A DNA stretch of 29,539 nucleotides, taken from NCBI RefSeq assembly GCF_001280015.1, contig NZ_LGDV01000232.1, forward strand, positions 1 through 29,539. The letters are read 5' to 3'. Below are positions 7,894-14,443 of the stretch, piece by piece. The DNA is from Streptomyces sp. MMG1121. GTDB taxonomy: Bacteria; Actinomycetota; Actinomycetes; Streptomycetales; Streptomycetaceae. The notes under the pieces were generated by a model that saw only the letters and a list, made by a program, of their open reading frames with translations, was not told the origin of the DNA and did not search any database. The position numbers and the translations under genes were made by a program. Position 1 is the first letter of the stretch. Each line of letters begins with the position of its first letter.

Positions 7894-8920
7894 GGTTGTC
7901 GAGCCCCTTCAGCGGTACGACCCACGTCTGTACGGCGCCTGCCTCGTGCAGTCGCCGGGTGACCTCCCGGGCCCGCTCCGGCGGGGCCAGTGCGATCATG
8001 CAGCCGCCCAGACCACCACCGGTGATCTTGGCGCCGAGGCTGCCTGCCCTGAGCGCGGCGCCGACCAGGGCGTCGATCCGGTCGGTGCTGAGACGGGCCG
8101 CACGCAGCAGCGCGTGATTGTCCGTCATCCGCGTGCCGAGTTCCCCGGGCTTGCCGTCGGCGAGGGCCTGCCGGGCCCCCTCCGCCAGCTCCGCCGCGCG
8201 GTCCACGAACCTCTCCTGCGCTCCGGCGTGCTTGCGAAAGCCGTCCCGCAGCAGTTCGACGGCTTCCTTGGTGCTGCCCAGCTCGCCGCTGTCGGCGACG
8301 ATGAACAACCCGTCGCAGCCGAGCTTCAGCTCCTGGGTCCGGCCCTGCTGGAACAGCAGCGGACGCAAGGCGCCGACGGTCATCGCGTCGACGCCGCTGG
8401 CCTTGCCGTGCGCCATGTTCTCGGCCGTCTGCACCAGTTCGAACGCCGTGCGCTCGGTCAGTTCGCGGCCGAAGAGGTCGGCGAGGGCGAAGGCGATCGC
8501 GCGCGAGCTGGCCGCACTGGAGCCGAGGCCCCGGCCGTGCGGGATCGCCCCGTCGAGGATCACGTCGAGGTGCGGCCTGCCGGTCACACCCATCCGCGCC
8601 CTGAACTCCGCGGTCAGCCGGCGCAGACCGTCGGAGGCCTGCGTGACCAGCGCCCGCGAGGGGGAGCCGGTCATGGTGTACGACAGGTCGCCGTGACTGT
8701 CGGAGGAGTGGGAAGACCACCCGGCGCTGGCCGTGACCGTGAGCTGCGGGATGGGGAGAGCGAGCGCCGGAGCTCCGTAGACGACCGCGTGCTCCCCCAG
8801 CAGGATGGCCTTGGCGTGGGCGCGGCCGATGCCGACCGAGCGGGCCCGGTGGCTTTGCGATACCCCCTCCGCTGAGGTCGGTAGAGTCAACGCACTCAGC
8901 TCCCTATGTGGTTCGTGCAT
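7883..8920 (-). CDS. mvaK1: Mevalonate kinase
   Basis: A 345-residue GHMP kinase phosphorylating mevalonate at O5; first gene of the minus-strand operon. Motifs: GRAHAKAILLGEHAVVYG (32-49), the ATP loop IPHGRGLGSSAAS (126-138), SGVDAMTVG and the C-terminal ITGGGLGGCMIAL. The last residues (TWVVPLKGLDNHA) match the CL190 kinase as I recall it, a strong hint of the same cluster type. Start choice is uncertain: ATG 8920 corresponds to the CL190 start but has no clear ribosome site. An in-frame TTG ten codons later (8890) is preceded by AGGGAG. An upstream promoter module lies at 9113-9193, leaving a leader of about 210 bases. Confidence 0.94.
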   Translation of the reverse strand: MHEPHRELSALTLPTSAEGVSQSHRARSVGIGRAHAKAILLGEHAVVYGAPALALPIPQLTVTASAGWSSHSSDSHGDLSYTMTGSPSRALVTQASDGLRRLTAEFRARMGVTGRPHLDVILDGAIPHGRGLGSSAASSRAIAFALADLFGRELTERTAFELVQTAENMAHGKASGVDAMTVGALRPLLFQQGRTQELKLGCDGLFIVADSGELGSTKEAVELLRDGFRKHAGAQERFVDRAAELAEGARQALADGKPGELGTRMTDNHALLRAARLSTDRIDALVGAALRAGSLGAKITGGGLGGCMIALAPPERAREVTRRLHEAGAVQTWVVPLKGLDNHAP

Positions 8921-9112
8921 GACGAAGAACCGTCAACGACCGCATGCGGCAGGTCACTTGGGCGCCGGCGGTCGGACATCGACGGCGACGCGGGGCACCT
9001 GGGCACGGGGTTGATCGGGATGGATCAAGAGGCTGTGCCGTACGCGCGGGAACCGGTCTGTGGCTTCGCTCAGACGGGCGGGCACGGCACGCGATCCGCT
9101 GCCTCGTAGAGA
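8921..9112 (-). other. Long untranslated leader of the mevalonate operon
   Basis: The stretch between the proposed transcription start (near 9131) and mevalonate kinase carries no frame with coding-like third positions on either strand. It holds an inverted GATCAA / TTGATC pair around 9012-9030 (in the plus-strand sequence TTGATCGGGATGGATCAA). This can fold as a small hairpin in the leader RNA. No known riboswitch was recognised. Confidence 0.4.
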
Positions 9113-9193
9113 TTTCGGGCAGGGGAGACGTGGGTAGATAGTGACACAGGGGCTGACACCACGCCAACACCCCCTGGAAGTGACCTGAGTCAC
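9113..9193 (-). promoter_or_regulatory. Promoter module of the mevalonate operon (copy A of an 81-bp duplicated module)
   Basis: Read on the minus strand: palindrome GTGAC-TCAG-GTCAC at 9193-9180, a -35-like TTGGCG at 9167-9162, 18 bp spacer, a -10-like CACTAT at 9143-9138, then CTCCCCTGCCC at 9127-9117 and AAA. The same elements at identical spacing occur on the plus strand at 23625-23705. Hand alignment without gaps gives about 56 of 81 identical bases, with 10/10 in GTGTCACTAT and 11/11 in the downstream 11-mer. The palindrome also fits the Crp-type consensus GTG-N6-GNCAC known from Streptomyces. The promoter call is inference from sequence and position. Confidence 0.7.
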
Positions 9194-9226
9194 CCTCCAG
9201 CGGGTGCTGTGTCCGCAACGAGCACA

Positions 9227-9252
9227 GCCGCGACTGCCAGGGCAGCCGCGGC
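9227..9252 (-). terminator. Hairpin terminator behind the HTH/OvmZ gene pair
   Basis: GCCGCG-A-CTGCC (9227-9238) and GGCAG-C-CGCGGC (9241-9252) form an 11-bp stem with one mismatch. It lies about 80 bp after the HTH gene stop and just upstream of the mevalonate promoter, where it would shield that promoter from read-through. Confidence 0.6.
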
Positions 9253-9263
9253 GGGCACGTCGA

Positions 9264-9301
9264 TGTCTGAAGATGTGTCAGGTGTCTGGAGGTGTGTCAG
9301 G
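9264..9301. repeat. Two tandem 19-bp direct repeats
   Basis: TGTCTGAAGATGTGTCAGG (9264-9282) is followed immediately by TGTCTGGAGGTGTGTCAGG (9283-9301); 17 of 19 bases agree. A partial third echo, GGAGATGTGTGTG, follows at 9305-9317. The repeats lie between the HTH gene stop (9329) and the terminator hairpin, upstream of the mevalonate promoter. They could be a protein-binding array; no protein can be named. Confidence 0.7.
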
Positions 9302-9328
9302 ACAGGAGATGTGTGTGCCGGGCCCGCC

Positions 9329-9514
9329 TCAGGGACGGCGCTGCAGGGCGATCTCCGTGAGTTCCTCGATGTCGAACTCCGAGCGCCGGTGCGGGGCGCC
9401 GTAGCGCGTGATCTTCCCGCGGCTCACCCACTTGCGGATCGTCGCCTCGGACACGCCCACGGCCAGTGCCGCCACCTTGGTGGGGACGAGCCGGTGGCTC
9501 GGTGGCTTGATCAT
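9329..9514 (-). CDS. Small helix-turn-helix DNA-binding protein (MerR/BldC/excisionase-like)
   Basis: A 61-residue protein whose core, VPTKVAALAVGVSEATIRKWVSRGKI followed by RRSEFDIEELTEIA, is the winged helix-turn-helix of the MerR/BldC/excisionase group: helix-turn-helix, then a wing and a short C-terminal helix. The start ATG 9514 overlaps the TGA of the upstream gene by four bases. The longer frame reaching to 9580 would lie inside that gene and lacks a ribosome site. In Streptomyces such small HTH genes often stand next to an OvmZ-like gene, as here, and are found at many secondary-metabolite clusters. A regulatory role is likely from the fold; the targets are unknown. Confidence 0.8.
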   Translation of the reverse strand: MIKPPSHRLVPTKVAALAVGVSEATIRKWVSRGKITRYGAPHRRSEFDIEELTEIALQRRP

Positions 9515-10137
9515 GCGCTGACACCCTTTCGCTGCCGCTCCATCAGTTTCCTGAGACTCAGCCACTCGCACACTTCCCATGAATGTCCTGAAGAGCAGGT
9601 GATGCTGCTGCCCGCACCCGCGCCGCGCTGCGGAAAGGCGCTGATCGTGCCCGGGCAGTTGTCCACGACGCAGTGTCGGATGAGCGTGTGGAGATCATTG
9701 GGTTCGGGATCGATGGTCCGGCGCAGTTCGACGACGAGAGCTTCGATCTCGTCCGCGAAGTCGACCGCCGGAGGCTGGCCGGCGAGCCAGTCCAGATGCA
9801 GTGTGAGAAAACGTGCCAAGGACAGAACGGTACGCGGCGGGGCGTTGGTCCCGAGCTTTTCCACGACCATTCCCGACCACGACTCGAGAATGGTCAGAAT
9901 GTTGTGGCGGGCGTCCAGCACGGAGATATCCAGGTGGTCCCTGCTGCGGCTGCCCGAGACCTTGGTCGGGTTCGTGCGCCGCCCCGTCGGCGACACCTGG
10001 TGCAGGCATTCCTGGTGGAGACCGGGGAGTGCGAGCAGGCTGTGCCGTACCCCGGTCATGCAGGCGGCGCAGAGGACGGATCCGGCGACGGCGCGGCTTT
10101 CCTGGGTGTGGCTCCTAGAGCATGGCTGGGACTTCAT
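9511..10137 (-). CDS. OvmZ-like cysteine-containing protein (208 aa)
   Basis: Start ATG 10137 follows GAAGGAGC with six bases spacing, much better than the ATG 48 bases upstream. The protein has an N-terminal CAAC pair (C23, C26) followed by LPGLHQECL, a helical middle part (about 65-150) and a C-terminal zinc-ribbon-like part with C156-x4-C161 and ITCSSGHSWEVCEW (C181, H185). This two-ended Cys arrangement is how I remember OvmZ-type proteins of Streptomyces clusters (named from the oviedomycin cluster). Their biochemical function is unknown to me. The stop overlaps the HTH start (ATGA), so both are made from one message and probably act together. Confidence 0.65.
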   Translation of the reverse strand: MKSQPCSRSHTQESRAVAGSVLCAACMTGVRHSLLALPGLHQECLHQVSPTGRRTNPTKVSGSRSRDHLDISVLDARHNILTILESWSGMVVEKLGTNAPPRTVLSLARFLTLHLDWLAGQPPAVDFADEIEALVVELRRTIDPEPNDLHTLIRHCVVDNCPGTISAFPQRGAGAGSSITCSSGHSWEVCEWLSLRKLMERQRKGVSA

Positions 10138-10419
10138 CGAGGCTCCTTCACGAGGCGTCTCGGCCCCGCAACCGCTGTACATCACTGTGGATATCCGTGC
10201 CGATTGCGGCAGTTGACTCTGTCTTCCGGTCCGGTAAGGGCGTTCGCCGACCCCGGGCGAACAGTCCCATTACCCGACGGGCGACTCGAGTCCCGATACA
10301 GCCTCGTTCGGGGACCCGACGCACGAAACCGACCCCATCACCTCCTCCAGGCCGCTTCCAGCCGGAACCGAGCTCTGATTGAGCGCCTGCACCGACGGTT
10401 GCCCGAGGAAGGAGGAACT
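10138..10419. promoter_or_regulatory. Divergent control region between OvmZ-like gene and the nitrous-acid pair
   Basis: This 282-bp region must hold promoters for both directions. A TTGACT at 10213-10218 is followed after 16 bases by TAAGGG, a weak plus-strand candidate. The ribosome site AAGGAGGAACTGTG sits at its right end (10409-10422). The region is less GC-rich than its flanks. No clean palindrome was found, and it carries no copy of the 81-bp module. Confidence 0.4.
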
Positions 10420-12585
10420 GTGGACGGTACGCACGGAGGCGAACGCGCAGTAAGCGCCGGACTCCCCGCAGGGCCGCTCGTGATGACGGCCGCTCAGTTT
10501 CCCCCGGGTGAGGCTTTTCCGCCCGGAGACCCAGACACCCGCGCATCCGCCAGGCCGGCCGGGCACGGCACGGGGAAACACCTGGAGGTGTGCCTCGTCG
10601 GCGCCGGTCCCCGGGGCCTTTCCGTACTGGAACGGCTCTGTGCGCAGGAACGGAAGTCGCCTCGCTGGGACACCGTCACCGTGCATGTCGTCGACCCCGA
10701 CCCGCCGGGCTCGGGGCGGGTGTGGCGCCCCACCCAGTCCCGGCACCTGCTGATGAACACCGTCGCCTCCCAGGTGACGGTCTACACCGACGCCAGTGTC
10801 CCCATCGACGGCCCGCTGGAGGAGGGGCCGAGCCTGCACGAGTGGGCCAAGGCCCTGGAGTCGGGCACCCTCGAGCCCGGCCCCGAAGGCGGCTACGGCG
10901 AGGAGATCCGCGCCGAGGCACGCGCTCTGGGCCCCGACGCCTACCCCACCCGCGCGCTCTACGGCTCCTATCTGACCTGGGCGTTCCAGCGCGTCGTCGC
11001 GAACGCCGCCGCACACGTCACCGTGCGCACCCACGCCGTGCGGGCCGTCGCCCTAGAGGACGCCGACGACGCGGCCGGGCCCGCCGGGGCGCAGACCGTC
11101 ACCCTGGAGGACGGCACCCGGCTGACCGGCCTGTCCGCGGTCGTCCTCGCCCAGGGCCATGTGCCGGCCCGGCCCTCCGACACCGAGCGGCGGCTGGCCG
11201 CCTTCGCCGCCCGGCACGGGCTGACGTACCTCGCGCCCGCCAACCCGGCCGACGTCGACCTGTCGTCCGTCCGGCCCGGCCAGAGCGTGCTGCTGCGCGG
11301 GCTCGGGCTCAACTTCTTCGACTACATGGCGCTGTTCACCCGCGGCCGGGGCGGCGTCTTCACCCGCACGGGCGGCCGCCTGGTCTACCGGCCCTCGGGC
11401 CGCGAGCCGCGCCTGTACGCCGGATCCCGGCGCGGTGTGCCGTACCAGGCACGCGGCGAGAACGAGAAGGGCGCCCACGGCCGCTACTACCCGCGGCTGC
11501 TGACCGCCGGGTACATCGCGTCGCTGCGCGCCCGGGACACCCGCAGCGGGGCCATCGACTTCGCCGCCGACCTGTGGCCGCTCATCTCCAAGGAGGTGTG
11601 CGCCGTCTACTACTCGGCCCTGCTCGCCGAGCGCGGTGAAACCACCCCGGCCATAGAGGAGTTCACCGAGCTGTACCTGCACGCCGAGCCGGGCCCGGCC
11701 GAGGACCGCCTGCTGGACGAGGCCGGGATCGAACCGGCCGAGCGCTGGGACTGGGAGCACATCGCCCGCCCCTACGGCACCCGCGTCTTCGACGACCTGA
11801 CCGCCTTCCGCGGCTGGCTGCGCGGTCACCTGGACGAGGACGTCCGCCTCGCCCGGCAGGGCAACGTCAGCGGGCCGGTCAAGGCCGCGCTCGACGTCCT
11901 GCGGGACCTGCGCAACGAACTGCGCCTCGCCGTCGACCACGCCGGCCTGACCGCCGCCTCCCACCGCGACGACCTCGACCGCTGGTACACCCCGCTCAAC
12001 GCCTACCTCTCCATCGGGCCGCCCGCCTCCCGCATCGAGGAGATGGCCGCGCTCATCGACGCCGGCATCCTCGACGTCACCGGCCCCGACCTGCGCGTCG
12101 GCACCAACGGCAACGACCCCCTCGGTGCCTGCTTCACGGGCGCCTCCGGCGCGATCGCGGACGTACGGATACGGGCCACGGTGCTCATCGAGGCCCGGCT
12201 GCCCGAGATCGACCTGCGGCGCACCGCCGACCCGCTGATGAACCAGCTGCTGCGCACCGGGCAGTGCCGCCCGTACCGCATTCCCGGTGGTACGGCGGAC
12301 ACCGGCGAGGACTACGAGACCGGCGGGCTGGCCGTGACCGAGCGGCCGTACCACCTGATCGACGCGGCGGACGAACCGCATCCGAGGCGCTTCGCCTACG
12401 GCGTGCCCACCGAGTCCGTGCACTGGGTGACCGCCGCGGGCATCAGACCGGGCGTCGGCTCGGTCACCCTGGAGGATTCCGACGCCATCGCGGCGGCGGT
12501 CCTCGCCGTGCCGGCGGCCCTCGCGGTCCCGCACCGGCCGGCTCCGTCCGTGGCCGTCCCCCCGAACGTGAAGGCGGGCGCATGA
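10420..12585 (+). CDS. creE: CreE-like flavin-dependent L-aspartate N-monooxygenase (nitrosuccinate-forming)
   Basis: A 721-residue protein starting at GTG 10420 behind AAGGAGGA; ATG 10483 is the alternative but has no ribosome site. After about 55 disordered residues comes VCLVGAGPRGLSVLERLC (FAD dinucleotide fold, GAGPRG at 61-66) and VVDPDPPGSGRVW, then RHLLMNTVASQVTVYTD, all marks of the large FAD/NAD(P)-binding family (NAD_binding_9) that includes CreE of cremeomycin biosynthesis. CreE oxidises the amino group of L-aspartate three times to nitrosuccinate. The decisive context is the next gene, a CreD-type lyase overlapping by four bases; this pair defines the aspartate-nitrosuccinate route to nitrous acid. 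Without that neighbour the family alone would not fix the substrate. No truncation is seen. Confidence 0.85.
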   Translation: MDGTHGGERAVSAGLPAGPLVMTAAQFPPGEAFPPGDPDTRASARPAGHGTGKHLEVCLVGAGPRGLSVLERLCAQERKSPRWDTVTVHVVDPDPPGSGRVWRPTQSRHLLMNTVASQVTVYTDASVPIDGPLEEGPSLHEWAKALESGTLEPGPEGGYGEEIRAEARALGPDAYPTRALYGSYLTWAFQRVVANAAAHVTVRTHAVRAVALEDADDAAGPAGAQTVTLEDGTRLTGLSAVVLAQGHVPARPSDTERRLAAFAARHGLTYLAPANPADVDLSSVRPGQSVLLRGLGLNFFDYMALFTRGRGGVFTRTGGRLVYRPSGREPRLYAGSRRGVPYQARGENEKGAHGRYYPRLLTAGYIASLRARDTRSGAIDFAADLWPLISKEVCAVYYSALLAERGETTPAIEEFTELYLHAEPGPAEDRLLDEAGIEPAERWDWEHIARPYGTRVFDDLTAFRGWLRGHLDEDVRLARQGNVSGPVKAALDVLRDLRNELRLAVDHAGLTAASHRDDLDRWYTPLNAYLSIGPPASRIEEMAALIDAGILDVTGPDLRVGTNGNDPLGACFTGASGAIADVRIRATVLIEARLPEIDLRRTADPLMNQLLRTGQCRPYRIPGGTADTGEDYETGGLAVTERPYHLIDAADEPHPRRFAYGVPTESVHWVTAAGIRPGVGSVTLEDSDAIAAAVLAVPAALAVPHRPAPSVAVPPNVKAGA

Positions 12586-14009
12586 CCTCCCCGCAGGAAC
12601 CCCCACGGCCCGGCACCCTGGCCGGCCACCTCGACACGGGCCTGCTCTCACCGGTGCGGGCGGGCACCCCCGTCGAGGCCGCCGTGGGCGACAGCGCGTG
12701 GCTGCAGGCGATGCTCGACGCGGAGGCGGCCCTGGCCCGCGCCCAGGCCCGCTGCGGCACGGTCCCCGCCCACGCGGCCGAGGCCATCACGGCCGCCGCC
12801 CGCGCCGACCTGTTCGACGTACGCGAACTCGCCCTGGCCGCGCGGGAGACCGCGAACCCGGTCGTCGGCCTGGTCAAGGCGCTGACCGCGCAGGTCGCCA
12901 AGGGCTCCCCGGCCGCCGCCGAGTATGTGCACCGCGGCTCCACCAGCCAGGACGTCTTCGACACCGGCGCCATGCTGGTGGCCGCCCGCGCGCTGCGCCT
13001 GATCGTCGCGGACCTGCGCTCCGTGGCCGCCGCCCTCGGCGACCTCGCGGCGGCGCACCGGGACACCGTGATGGCGGGCCGCACCCTCGCCCTGCACGCC
13101 GTGCCCACGACCTTCGGGCTCAAGGCCGCCGGGTGGCGCGGGCTGGTCCTGGACGCGGCGGAGCGCCTGGAGCGGATCGCCGACGGCGGGCTACCGGTCG
13201 CGCTCGGCGGCGCGGCCGGCACCCTGGCCGGCTATCTCCAGTACGCGGGGGAGGGCGCCGACCCGGCGGCCGTACTCGACGAACTCGGCGCCGCCTTCGC
13301 CGCCGAGACGGGCCTGGCCGCCCCCGTCCTGCCCTGGCACGCGCTGCGCACCCCCGTCGCCGACCTGGGCGCCGCCCTCGCCCACACGACCGGCGCCCTC
13401 GGCAAGATCGCCGCGGACGTCCTCGTGCTCGCCCGCACCGAGATCGGCGAAGTGGCCGAGCCCTCGGTCGCCGGGCGGGGCGCCTCCTCGGCGATGCCGC
13501 ACAAGCGCAACCCCGTGCTCGCCACCCTGATCCGCTCGGCCGCCCTCCAACTGCCCGCCCTGGCCGCCGTACTGCTGCAGTGCCTGCCCACCGAGGACGA
13601 GCGCTCCGCCGGGCTCTGGCACGCCGAGTGGCAGCCGCTGCGCGAGGCCCTGCGCCTCACCGGCGGCGCCGCCCACACGGCCGTCGAACTCGCGCGGGGG
13701 CTCACCGTGCACCCCGAGCGGATGCGCGCCAACCTCGCGGCGACCGGCGGCCGGCTGGTGTCCGAACGGGTCTCGGCCGTCCTCGCCCCCCGCATCGGCA
13801 AGACGGCCGCCAAGGAACTGCTGACCCAGGCCTCGATGCTGGCCGCCACGACCGGCCGCCCGCTGGCCGCTGTCTTGTCCGAACTCCCGCAACTGGCGGG
13901 GGTGTTGAGCCGCGAGGAGGCGGACAGGCTGCTGGATCCGCTGGGGTACACGGGGGTTGCGGGGCCCCTGGTGGACCGAGCGCTGGGCGTCCTGCGGGAA
14001 GTCCGGTGA
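12582..14009 (+). CDS. creD: CreD-like nitrosuccinate lyase (fumarase/argininosuccinate lyase superfamily)
   Basis: A 475-residue member of the aspartase/fumarase superfamily near the PcaB branch. The start ATG 12582 overlaps the CreE-like stop (ATGA). Signature regions: HRGSTSQDVFDTG (117-129), the substrate-binding TS loop; TLALHAVPTTFGLK; and the superfamily loop GRGASSAMPHKRNPV (299-312), whose serine S302 coincides with the catalytic serine number I recall for CreD. CreD eliminates nitrous acid from nitrosuccinate and leaves fumarate. A 3-carboxymuconate cycloisomerase is the alternative name automatic annotation may give, but the gene fusion-like coupling to a CreE homologue and the CreM-like ligase in the same cluster favour nitrosuccinate lyase. 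Confidence 0.87.
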   Translation: MTSPQEPPRPGTLAGHLDTGLLSPVRAGTPVEAAVGDSAWLQAMLDAEAALARAQARCGTVPAHAAEAITAAARADLFDVRELALAARETANPVVGLVKALTAQVAKGSPAAAEYVHRGSTSQDVFDTGAMLVAARALRLIVADLRSVAAALGDLAAAHRDTVMAGRTLALHAVPTTFGLKAAGWRGLVLDAAERLERIADGGLPVALGGAAGTLAGYLQYAGEGADPAAVLDELGAAFAAETGLAAPVLPWHALRTPVADLGAALAHTTGALGKIAADVLVLARTEIGEVAEPSVAGRGASSAMPHKRNPVLATLIRSAALQLPALAAVLLQCLPTEDERSAGLWHAEWQPLREALRLTGGAAHTAVELARGLTVHPERMRANLAATGGRLVSERVSAVLAPRIGKTAAKELLTQASMLAATTGRPLAAVLSELPQLAGVLSREEADRLLDPLGYTGVAGPLVDRALGVLREVR

Positions 14010-14056
14010 GGGGGGGGGCGTGCCCACGCCTCCCCCTCTCCCGGGGCGTCGCCCCG
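14008..14056 (+). terminator. Two successive GC-rich hairpins after creD
   Basis: Directly at the creD stop, GAGGGGG...GCGT can pair with ACGC.TCCCCCTC (14008-14038), followed by the compact palindrome CGGGGCG-T-CGCCCCG (14042-14056). The position right behind a two-gene operon supports termination. There is no T-run. Confidence 0.65.
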
Positions 14057-14328
14057 TGGTGCGATTCAGCGGCCGGCGCGGATCATCACCGTGAGTACCG
14101 GCGAGGCCGGTGACGGCCGGCTCTGACCGAGGTCCTCGTACCCCCACGACCACGGCCTGGCCCCGTGCTTGCACAACCGTATGTTCCGGGCCGCGTCGAA
14201 ACGGCTGGATGCGTCGGCCGCCTTCACAGCACGGTCGAGCTTCGCCTTCTCCTCTGCGCACCGGGAGCAACCGGCAACTCCGACCCAATGCGCTCGCGCG
14301 GGGCGCCCACACCGTCACTTGAAACCCC
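14057..14328. other. Gene-free stretch with a possible degenerate reading frame on the minus strand
   Basis: No gene with a start and ribosome site was found. The minus strand is open from 14314 down to a TGA at 14066-14068, with fairly GC-rich third positions and protein-like composition (a CSRCAEEKAKLDRAV segment, then CKHGARPWSWGYED). It has no usable start near its 5' end. It may be the remains of a gene, or chance. The promoter of the following flavoprotein gene must lie at the right end. Confidence 0.3.
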
Positions 14329-14383
14329 CTCGCAATCCGCTCGAGCGCCCCTCGAACCCCCCTTCCCGACCACTCGGAGCCCT
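14329..14383 (+). promoter_or_regulatory. Phased 11-bp direct repeats, SARP-operator-like
   Basis: Five consecutive 11-bp units begin CTCGCAATCCG, CTCGAGCGCCC, CTCGAACCCCC, CTTCCCGACCA and CTCGGAGCCCT (14329, 14340, 14351, 14362, 14373). Four of the five start with CTCG. Streptomyces antibiotic regulatory proteins (SARPs) bind TCGAG-like heptamers repeated at 11-bp intervals next to promoters. The array ends about 60 bp before the flavoprotein start. No SARP gene is inside the window. Confidence 0.5.
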
Positions 14384-14443
14384 GCCCTCCGCACGGTCCG
14401 TGCCCGCATGATGCAAGCACAACGCTCGGGGAGGGTGGGGGAG

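Noticed and set aside
9180..9193. Calling the GTGAC-N4-GTCAC palindromes proven Crp sites
   Set aside because: They fit the Streptomyces Crp consensus, but the conserved flanks and fixed spacing in both copies equally suit a cluster-specific regulator, so the binding protein is left open.
8906..9218. Several 60-100 codon frames on both strands upstream of mevalonate kinase
   Set aside because: They overlap each other in different frames, have no ribosome sites and lack third-position bias; the interval holds the promoter module and leader instead.
11053..12651. A 532-codon minus-strand frame opposite the CreE-like gene
   Set aside because: Low-complexity Gly/Arg/Val composition without motifs; the plus strand carries clear FAD motifs and correct codon bias.
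14066..14314. Possible minus-strand gene or remnant with a CSRC motif
   Set aside because: No start codon near the 5' end and no ribosome site; composition is suggestive only, so it is recorded as a note and not as a gene.
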